Under the pieces are notes generated by a model. The model was not told the DNA's origin and made no database searches. It saw only the letters and a list, made by a program, of their open reading frames with translations. From contig JAJEBZ010000175.1 of NCBI GenBank assembly GCA_022822275.1, positions 1 through 56,590 of the forward strand: DNA of 56,590 nucleotides. The letters are read 5' to 3'. This DNA comes from Candidatus Poribacteria bacterium. Lineage in GTDB: Bacteria; Poribacteria; WGA-4E; WGA-3G. The first letter of the stretch is position 1; each line of letters begins with the position of its first letter. Below, in pieces: positions 49,571 through 56,590 of this stretch. Made by a program: the position numbers and the translations under genes.

Positions 49571-49903
49571 TTAACCTTTCAAGGTATCCACTTCGTCTGG
49601 ACGTATGCTTCCGAATTCACGGTAGATAGCGAGAATAATTGCGAGAAAAACTGCTGCTTCAGCGGCAGCGAGGACAATGCCAAAGATAGCGATTATCTGT
49701 CCATCAATGTTCTGAATTATTTTCCCCTCAACTTCTTCAAGTGGAATAACAAAACGTGAAAACGCAGCAAAATTGAGATTACATGAATTGAGTATAAGTT
49801 CAATACCCATGAGAATACTGATAGCGTTGCGCCGAGTCAGTACTGCAAAAATACCGAGTGTAAAGAGAATAGAACTGATGACTAAATAGTGTTGTAGACT
49901 CAT
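49571..49903 (-). CDS. nuoK: NADH-quinone oxidoreductase subunit K
   Basis: GIELILNSCNLNF; AAEAAVFLAIILAIYR. Confidence 0.93.
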   Translation of the reverse strand: MSLQHYLVISSILFTLGIFAVLTRRNAISILMGIELILNSCNLNFAAFSRFVIPLEEVEGKIIQNIDGQIIAIFGIVLAAAEAAVFLAIILAIYREFGSIRPDEVDTLKG

Positions 49904-49917
49904 TTTTTATCCTAAGC

Positions 49918-49945
49918 GTTGGGTTTCGCTTGCGCTCTACCCAAC
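49918..49945. repeat. Dispersed palindrome GTTGGGTTTCGCTTGCGCTCTACCCAAC between nuoK and nuoJ
   Basis: Inverted arms GTTGGGT/ACCCAAC. Confidence 0.7.
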
Positions 49946-49975
49946 CTACGAATTATCCTAAAGGCATAGGGGAGA

Positions 49976-50494
49976 TTAGTCCCGGACCTCCTTGCGTGAA
50001 ATAAGCGCAGCACCGATCAACGCCACTAACAGCAGAACAGAGACGACTTCAAATGGTAACAAAAACTTTTCCTTCAGAATCAGTTCTCCGATACGTTCAG
50101 TTGTCGGAGGGAGTAGTGTTCCGTCATCCGTTCGGTTTTTCCAACCGGGTGTATTCGCGATGACCGTGATCAGCAGCATGAGCAGGGCAAGTGAAATTCC
50201 TCCGCCTAATAATAACTGTCCGCGTTCTATGTGGATACGCATCTCTAACCTTCCGCTTGTCATCATGACACCGAAAAGGATGAGCACCAGAATGCCACCG
50301 ACATAGACAATTACCTGTGTTGCAGCAAGGAAGTCTGCTTGTAGAAAGACATATAATCCTGCTACCCCAAATAACGTTACCATCAGTGCAAACGCCGCGT
50401 GAACAATGTTACGAACAGTGACGACAGCGAATGCTGAGGCAATTGTTATGAGTGCGAATCCGTAAAAAATAAATGTTTTGAGTGTAAATTCCAT
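49976..50494 (-). CDS. nuoJ: NADH-quinone oxidoreductase subunit J
   Basis: TM protein with NIVHAAFALMVTLFGVAGLYVFLQADFLAATQVIVYVGGILVLILFGVMM. Confidence 0.92.
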   Translation of the reverse strand: MEFTLKTFIFYGFALITIASAFAVVTVRNIVHAAFALMVTLFGVAGLYVFLQADFLAATQVIVYVGGILVLILFGVMMTSGRLEMRIHIERGQLLLGGGISLALLMLLITVIANTPGWKNRTDDGTLLPPTTERIGELILKEKFLLPFEVVSVLLLVALIGAALISRKEVRD

Positions 50495-50505
50495 TTATAA
50501 ATTCT

Positions 50506-51225
50506 CTAATCTGCAGCTGCAGTGTTATCCGCTTCGTCTTTATCATACATTTCTTGCTTGTCGAAATTGAAGATTAAGTCTGTGCGGTCAAAACTGGAGT
50601 ATTCAATTCCCTCTAAAGAATCCTTCATAACGAGACATTGTGTTGGACACACTTCCGTGCAAAGTCCACAATACATACAGAGAGACATATCAATATCGAA
50701 CTGGTCAAGATAGAAAACGACAGGATTTCGCGTAACGACACTTGAGATTTCATCTGTAGTAACGGTCTGCGTCCTGCTTTCATCTTCTGATGGTTCTAAG
50801 CGATCGATGACTTCTTGTGGCCCCAGCCGTGTGGTAATATTTGTAATCGTAGCAGCTTCTTCCGACATAATCTTTTTGTCGTCACCTTCAATGATACCGA
50901 TGATTTCGCGTCCATCCTTGAGATGCACGACGTTCATGCTATCCCAGAGTTGTTCACCTTTGGGGAGTTTTGTTCCGGTAATTGTGATACAATCCACAGG
51001 ACAGATCATTTCACACTTTTTGCACCCGATGCAATCCTCAATCCGATTGTAGAGTTGACCACGATACCCTTTCGGAATCTGTCGAACATTCTGTTTTTTC
51101 TCAAAATCGTGTTCGTAAGGATATTGGTGCGTGACGTTGGGTTCAAAGAACTGGCGAATTGTAATCCGCATTCCAACGAGAACGGTATAAACGCCTTTGT
51201 AAATGTTACGTATATATTTGTCCAT
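50506..51225 (-). CDS. nuoI: NADH-quinone oxidoreductase subunit I with long insertion between Fe4S4 motifs
   Basis: CIGCKKCEMICP and CMYCGLCTEVCP separated by about 100 aa. Confidence 0.92.
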   Translation of the reverse strand: MDKYIRNIYKGVYTVLVGMRITIRQFFEPNVTHQYPYEHDFEKKQNVRQIPKGYRGQLYNRIEDCIGCKKCEMICPVDCITITGTKLPKGEQLWDSMNVVHLKDGREIIGIIEGDDKKIMSEEAATITNITTRLGPQEVIDRLEPSEDESRTQTVTTDEISSVVTRNPVVFYLDQFDIDMSLCMYCGLCTEVCPTQCLVMKDSLEGIEYSSFDRTDLIFNFDKQEMYDKDEADNTAAAD

Positions 51226-51277
51226 AGTGAATGTTCCTTTGTAGGTCTATAGTTTTCATACCAATAGACGTTGACTA

Positions 51278-51571
51278 TCAACTGTAACCCAATAAATCGA
51301 CAAGAAGCATGAGAAAGAAGGCACTATTAAATCCACAAAAAAACAGGTAAAAATATTTGTTTTTTTGTTTTTCAGTGGCAAAAAAGAAAATTAAGCAACT
51401 GATTCCGAACAATCCGTGTAAAATTATATCTTTTATATCAGTATCCAGACCAATTGGCTTACCGAAAATTATTACAAAAACACCTATCAACATCAAAAAC
51501 ATTGCGGTAAACATCCATTGAAGTTTGCGCTCCGATTTTACAATATCCCAAACAATTTTTACAGTGTTCAT
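51278..51571 (-). CDS. Small ~3-TM protein, tandem paralog 1, inside nuo operon
   Basis: 97 aa MNTVKIVWDIVKSERKLQWMFTAMFLMLIGVFVIIFGKPIGL... Confidence 0.7.
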   Translation of the reverse strand: MNTVKIVWDIVKSERKLQWMFTAMFLMLIGVFVIIFGKPIGLDTDIKDIILHGLFGISCLIFFFATEKQKNKYFYLFFCGFNSAFFLMLLVDLLGYS

Positions 51572-51641
51572 AACGCACTCCTGAATTTGTTCAGTAATTT
51601 TTATTCATAAAAACCAATGTATTTATTGTTGATACTTTTTT

Positions 51642-51735
51642 ACTGAACTCGGTTGTGATTCCGGTTTTCGTGCATATTTCTTCCAGCAACTGTGTAAACA
51701 CCTTTGTAAATGCTTACGTAATGTATTTTTCCATG
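51642..51735 (-). pseudogene. Duplication scar: nuoI 5' end fused to nuoH 3' end
   Basis: Minus-strand ATGGAAAAATACATTACG...AAAGGTGTTTACACAGTTGCTGGAAGAAATATGCACGAAAACC...CCGAGTTCAGTA matches nuoI start and nuoH tail. Confidence 0.8.
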
Positions 51736-51799
51736 ACGAATGTTCCCTTGTAGGTCTATAGTTTTTTATCACTATAAATGTTGGTTATCAACTTTAATC

Positions 51800-52075
51800 C
51801 TATAAATTGCCAAGAGCAGCGAAGAACATAGCACTAAAAAATCCACAAAAAAACAGGTAAAAGTATTTGCTTTTTTCGGAGATAAAAAAGAAAATTAAGC
51901 AACCAATCCCGAACAATCCGTTTGTAATTACATTTTTTGTATTAGTTTCCAAACCAATTGACTTGCCGAAGAATACTACAAAAACACTTACCACCATCAA
52001 AAGCATTGCGGCAAGCAGCCATTGAAGTTTGTGATCCGTTTTTACAGCATTCCAAACAATTTTTACAGTGTTCAT
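51800..52075 (-). CDS. Small ~3-TM protein, tandem paralog 2, inside nuo operon
   Basis: 91 aa MNTVKIVWNAVKTDHKLQWLLAAMLLMVVSVFVVFFGKSIGL... Confidence 0.7.
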   Translation of the reverse strand: MNTVKIVWNAVKTDHKLQWLLAAMLLMVVSVFVVFFGKSIGLETNTKNVITNGLFGIGCLIFFFISEKSKYFYLFFCGFFSAMFFAALGNL

Positions 52076-52155
52076 AACGCAGTCCTGATATCGCTTAGCA
52101 AAAATTCTGCTGCTAATAAGATGATGTAGTTTCTATCTGTTGTTAATTCCACATT

Positions 52156-53382
52156 TTAAACTGAACTCGGTTGTGGTTCAGGTTTTCGTGCAAGATTCCT
52201 TCCAGCAACTGTGTATGCACCGATGAGTCCCACATAGATAATTGCACAACTGATTCCGATGCTCCACACATCATCATTTCTAAAAATCAATCCCCAGACA
52301 CCTGTACCTAATATATTAAAGAATGAGATTGGAATAAAGTATTTCCAACATAGGTTCATGAGTTGGTCAACGCGCAGACGTGGCAGTGTCCATCTCAACC
52401 ACATCATGACGAAAACAAGTCCTAATGATTTGATAACAAACCCAGGTAATCCACCGAGAAAATCGTATCCTGGTAAGATACCTTCATATCCACCGAGGAA
52501 CAGTGTTACGCCGATTGCACTTACTGCAAACATATTTGCGTATTCAGCGATAAAGAAGAGTGCAAAACGCATCCCGCTATATTCGGTATGGAATCCTGCG
52601 ACAATTTCCGACTCGGCTTCTGGTAGATCAAACGGTGTTCGGTTCACCTCAGCAATAGATGAAATAAAGAAGATAAAGAATGCAATGAACGTGAAAGGTG
52701 ATCGGAAAATGAGCCATGTGAAAATACCGCCATCTTGACTTCCAACGATTTCACTCATACTCAAACTTTGAACAAGCATTACGACGGTCAAAATAGAGAG
52801 GCCGAGTGGGATTTCATAGCTCACAATTTGTGCAGCTGAACGCAACGAGCCCAACAAAGACCATTTGCTATTTGATGACCAACCCGCCATTATGACTCCC
52901 ATCACAATGACAGAGGAGATCGCCATAATATAGAAGATACCGATATTAAAGTCGCTCACTATGATTTTCTGACTGAACGGTATTGCAGCGAAAACAGCAA
53001 ATGAACATGCAAATATGACATAAGGAGCAAGTAGGAAAAGGAGTTTATCGCCTTGTGGTGGGATGTAGTCCTCTTTGAAGATGAGTTTTATCCCGTCTGC
53101 TAATGTTTGCAGTGTTCCCCAAGGGCCAACACGCATCGGACCTGTTCGGTTCTGAAAACGTGCGGCGACCTTTCGTTCTGCCAATACCAGAACCAAAGGC
53201 AGTAATGGTACAACAGCGACGAAAATACCTGCACATGCCAACATGACAAGGACAGATCCCGACTGTACAGGAAAATCCGGAAATATGGGCAGAATTGTCT
53301 TCTTTACAAAATCGATTGCCCAATTTGTTCCTTCTTGCAAGTTTATTTTTGGCAAAAAACTCTCAGATAGTATTTCTGACAT
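52156..53382 (-). CDS. nuoH: NADH-quinone oxidoreductase subunit H
   Basis: AERKVAARFQNRTGPMRVGPWGTLQTLADGIKLIFKED; EVNRTPFDLPEAESEIVAGFHTEYSG. Confidence 0.95.
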   Translation of the reverse strand: MSEILSESFLPKINLQEGTNWAIDFVKKTILPIFPDFPVQSGSVLVMLACAGIFVAVVPLLPLVLVLAERKVAARFQNRTGPMRVGPWGTLQTLADGIKLIFKEDYIPPQGDKLLFLLAPYVIFACSFAVFAAIPFSQKIIVSDFNIGIFYIMAISSVIVMGVIMAGWSSNSKWSLLGSLRSAAQIVSYEIPLGLSILTVVMLVQSLSMSEIVGSQDGGIFTWLIFRSPFTFIAFFIFFISSIAEVNRTPFDLPEAESEIVAGFHTEYSGMRFALFFIAEYANMFAVSAIGVTLFLGGYEGILPGYDFLGGLPGFVIKSLGLVFVMMWLRWTLPRLRVDQLMNLCWKYFIPISFFNILGTGVWGLIFRNDDVWSIGISCAIIYVGLIGAYTVAGRNLARKPEPQPSSV

Positions 53383-53426
53383 CTAATCTCCTAACCACAA
53401 GTAAATCTCTCGTCATCACTGATTTA

Positions 53427-54632
53427 CTAACGATCGACTTCTCCCATGACAATATCAATACTGCCGATAATCGCGATAATGTCTGCAACCATCAAACCAC
53501 GACTCAACTCTTGCAGAGCACTTAACGCACTAAAACATGGGGAACGTCCCTTGACGCGTACTGGCTTCGGTGTGCCGTCACTGACGATGTAAAATCCGAG
53601 TTCACCGCGCGGTGCTTCACTGCGGAAATAGATTTCACCTTTTGGCGGACGGACAGCCTTCATTTCTGCCATAACAGGACCGTCAGGTAGACCCTCCGCT
53701 AATATTTGTCGGACAATTTTAACAGATTCTTTCATTTCATCCATGCGTATTTTGTAGCGACTCCAGCAGTCCCCGACAACAGCCCCTAATTCCGGAATAT
53801 TTTTTGCAACAGGCACATCAAAGTCAAATCGGTCATAAATAGAATAGGGTTCGTCCCGCCGCAGATCCCAATCAACTCCTGAACCGCGAAGGTTCGGACC
53901 GGTAGCACCGTAACTGATTGCCATCTCTTCGGACATCACAGCGACCCCCATTGTCCGTTCAGAGAAAATGCTGTTTGCTGTCAATAGATCGTTATATTCG
54001 TCAATCTTCGGTTCAAAATAGTCGAGAAATTCTTTAACCTCATCTAAATAATTTTGCTCATCTACGGAACCGGGCTCCATTGGAATGATTTCAGAGACAC
54101 CACCGATACGAATATAATTATATGTGAGGCGTGCACCACAGATTTTTTCAAATAGCAACAGAAGTCGTTCGCGATCCCGAAAAGCGTAGAGAAACGGTGT
54201 GAATGCTCCGATGTCCATGCCGTAAGTGCCGAAAGATAGGAGGTGGCTTGCAATCCGATTTAACTCGCAGATAAGTATACGTAGATATTCTGCGCGTTCT
54301 GGTACTTCAAAATCCTTTTTTTCATCTGCTTCAAGCAATTTCTCAACAGCAAGGCAAAACCCCCAATTTTGGTTCATCGCAGCAACATAATCCATTCTAT
54401 CAGTAAAGGGAATGATTTGAGGGTAAGAGAGATTCTCGGAGTGTTTCTCAAAACAACGGTGTAGATACCCAATATGTGGAATGGCTTCCCGCACAACCTC
54501 GCCATCTAACCTCAATTCCAGGCGTAACACCCCGTGTGTACTTGGATGCTGAGGTCCCATATTAACTATCATCTCATCCGTGAAGGGTTTGAGTTCAATG
54601 ATTTTTGATTCAGTTTGTTGTGTGCTTTCCAT
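53427..54632 (-). CDS. nuoD: NADH-quinone oxidoreductase subunit D
   Basis: NMGPQHPSTHGVLRLELRLDGE; GYLHRCFEKH; C-terminal IGSIDIVMGEVDR. Confidence 0.95.
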   Translation of the reverse strand: MESTQQTESKIIELKPFTDEMIVNMGPQHPSTHGVLRLELRLDGEVVREAIPHIGYLHRCFEKHSENLSYPQIIPFTDRMDYVAAMNQNWGFCLAVEKLLEADEKKDFEVPERAEYLRILICELNRIASHLLSFGTYGMDIGAFTPFLYAFRDRERLLLLFEKICGARLTYNYIRIGGVSEIIPMEPGSVDEQNYLDEVKEFLDYFEPKIDEYNDLLTANSIFSERTMGVAVMSEEMAISYGATGPNLRGSGVDWDLRRDEPYSIYDRFDFDVPVAKNIPELGAVVGDCWSRYKIRMDEMKESVKIVRQILAEGLPDGPVMAEMKAVRPPKGEIYFRSEAPRGELGFYIVSDGTPKPVRVKGRSPCFSALSALQELSRGLMVADIIAIIGSIDIVMGEVDR

Positions 54633-54709
54633 AGAACTGACTATGCTGGTCTGTTATGTCTCTTATATTTTTTATAAATACTATTACTACTACTATTTTT
54701 TACTATTGT

Positions 54710-55195
54710 CTAATAGGGAACACGCATACCTCGGTAGAAATCAGGTTCCATATAATCTTTTCGCAACGGGTACCCCTCCCAATCGTCAGGAAGTAAGATA
54801 CGGCGTAGATCGGTATGCCCTTCAAAGAAAATGCCGTATAGGTCATAAGTTTCGCGTTCGTGCCAATCCGCAGTTTTCCAGATGTGTGAAACAGTTGGAA
54901 GGTGTGCGTCTGTTTTTGGTATGGTTGTCTTCAAAACGACACTATGCCGATGTCGTAAGGAGTGGAGATGATATACAACCGAGAATTCTTCATCCTTTGT
55001 TCCCATATCAACGCCGCTTAGACACATCAAAGAATTGAATGCCAACGAGTCGGTTTCAGCGAGGTATTGACAAACGTTGGCAATAGCTGCGGGGGCGATT
55101 TGAATGTTAGGGTCTCCAGCGAGTTCAGTATCAAAACCGAGGACAGTGTTACCGAACCTGTCAATAAGGGTTTTATAGATTTCTTCCGGGTTCAC
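54710..55195 (-). CDS. nuoC: NADH-quinone oxidoreductase subunit C
   Basis: WKTADWHERETYDLYGIFFEGHTDLRRILLPDDWEGYPLRKD. Confidence 0.95.
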   Translation of the reverse strand: MNPEEIYKTLIDRFGNTVLGFDTELAGDPNIQIAPAAIANVCQYLAETDSLAFNSLMCLSGVDMGTKDEEFSVVYHLHSLRHRHSVVLKTTIPKTDAHLPTVSHIWKTADWHERETYDLYGIFFEGHTDLRRILLPDDWEGYPLRKDYMEPDFYRGMRVPY

Positions 55196-55228
55196 GTATT
55201 ATTCTTCTCCAAATGGGATAGCGTTGTT

Positions 55229-55858
55229 TTATGCGGTTTGCACTTCGTTCTCGTTTTCAGATGTCGGTACGTCAGAATCTACTTCTATATCTTCTGTATC
55301 CTTATCCACATCTTCAGTTTTTTCAAGTTCGTACCATTCCGTTTTGGTGAATAGTCTTTTTAGGAATGGAACATTTGTGCGTTTTGCCACGGTCTGCGTT
55401 TTGATTTTCTCTTGTAGTTTCAGCAATCCTTCAATAAGAGCTTCTGGACGTGGAGGACAACCGGGAACATATACATCAACGGGGATAATCCTGTCTACAC
55501 CTTTAAGGACGTGGTACCCGTGTTGCCAGTATGGACCGCCACTTGTTGCGCAGCTGCCCATTGAGATGACATATTTCGGTTCGGGCATCTGTTCATAAAG
55601 ACGTTTGATTCGTGTTGCCATTTTCAGGGTCACTGTGCCAGATATGACCATTAAGTCAGATTGTCGAGGTGTTGCGCGAGGGACACCTGCTCCAAACCTG
55701 TCCAAATCGTAGTTTGAAGCGGCAGCTGCCATGAACTCAATTGCGCAGCAAGCCAAACCGAAGGTCATCGGCCAGAGTGCAGAGGAACGTGCCCAGTTTG
55801 CGACAGCGTCAACTGAAGTCACTATAACGTTTTTGTCCAATTTTTCATCAATTATCAT
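55229..55858 (-). CDS. nuoB: NADH-quinone oxidoreductase subunit B, acidic C-terminal extension
   Basis: [46 protein letters not shown]. Confidence 0.95.
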   Translation of the reverse strand: MIIDEKLDKNVIVTSVDAVANWARSSALWPMTFGLACCAIEFMAAAASNYDLDRFGAGVPRATPRQSDLMVISGTVTLKMATRIKRLYEQMPEPKYVISMGSCATSGGPYWQHGYHVLKGVDRIIPVDVYVPGCPPRPEALIEGLLKLQEKIKTQTVAKRTNVPFLKRLFTKTEWYELEKTEDVDKDTEDIEVDSDVPTSENENEVQTA

Positions 55859-56258
55859 AACTTTCCTCCCTTCGGAAGGACTGGACCTCTAATTGTGTGG
55901 AACGGATCCACTCAAGATCACCTTTTGCCCAGACATAAGCAAGACCAACTAATAGGATAGCAATAAAAACAAGCATTTCCAAAAACGCAAAGAGTCCTAA
56001 ACTTCTAAAAACGACTGCCCACGGCAGTAGGAATACCACTTCAACGTCAAAAATTAGGAATATGAGGGCAATGACATAAAAACGGGTGTTGAACTTTATT
56101 CGTGTGTCGCCGATTGGGTCTTCCCCGCATTCATAGGGGGTATATTTTTCACCTGAAAACAACTTTGTATGTAGGAGGCGCGAAACCGTTAGGTTTAGGA
56201 TGACGAACAAACATCCTACAACTAAAAAGATTAGAACATTTGCAAAATGAAAGAGCAT
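55848..56258 (-). CDS. nuoA: NADH-quinone oxidoreductase subunit A
   Basis: [41 protein letters not shown]. Confidence 0.95.
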   Translation of the reverse strand: MLFHFANVLIFLVVGCLFVILNLTVSRLLHTKLFSGEKYTPYECGEDPIGDTRIKFNTRFYVIALIFLIFDVEVVFLLPWAVVFRSLGLFAFLEMLVFIAILLVGLAYVWAKGDLEWIRSTQLEVQSFRREESYDN

Positions 56259-56470
56259 GTAAACTTGCCTTTATTTAGGAAGTAAGGTTTTATCAATCTT
56301 ATTGTGTTTGTGTGTCATTTTATTGATAAAGTATATCTTAAATATGTAGAAACTTGCAAGGAAAAAATATGCAAGTCACGTATTTCCGTTATCTTAACCT
56401 AAGCTGCTGCCCATGGGATTTTAGGCATGTAGATACCATTTTTAATATTTAATAACCTAAGTTGCCACAT

Positions 56471-56527
56471 AGTAGCACAATCTGTTAGATTGTGCATATT
56501 AGCACACAAACTGACAGTTTGTGCTAC
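56471..56527. repeat. Two adjacent REP-like palindromes
   Basis: GTAGCACAATCTGTTAGATTGTGC and AGCACACAAACTGACAGTTTGTGCTAC. Confidence 0.7.
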
Positions 56528-56590
56528 AAAATCTTGCGAAAAATGAATTATTCTCTATTAAAAACAGTGTTTGCTGGTCTGAAATCCTGT

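Overview
The window looks like a chromosomal segment of an uncultivated, moderately AT-rich bacterium, resembling Candidatus Poribacteria by gene content and repeats (inference only). Left part: an esterase-like hydrolase, a TonB receptor, an AAA-ATPase/PD-(D/E)XK protein, and five trypsin-TPR genes (one fused to an FGE-sulfatase domain, the other four a tight operon-like array). Middle: ileS behind a structured leader, two copies of an 'anchored head + secreted partner' two-gene cassette, miaB, map, ccmC/ccmD, an AvaI/BsoBI-like type II R-M pair, secreted paralogs and assorted enzymes. Right part: an 11-subunit complex I operon (nuoA,B,C,D,H,I,J,K,L,M,N) without nuoE/F/G. Main non-routine observations: (1) an ArsC-family selenoprotein missed by the ORF track, with in-frame UGA, a UxxC motif and a bacterial SECIS-like hairpin (30928-31272, minus); (2) the trypsin-TPR array; (3) the duplicated anchored/secreted cassette with a near-identical promoter-proximal head and divergent tails; (4) a ~510-bp tandem duplication inside the nuo operon that left a nuoI-head/nuoH-tail fusion scar; (5) a small-beta-barrel-like insertion between the two ferredoxin motifs of NuoI; (6) two MITE-like elements sharing terminal inverted repeats but carrying different palindromic cores; (7) a frameshifted LRR lipoprotein pseudogene. 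All calls are by eye; no searches or folding were run.
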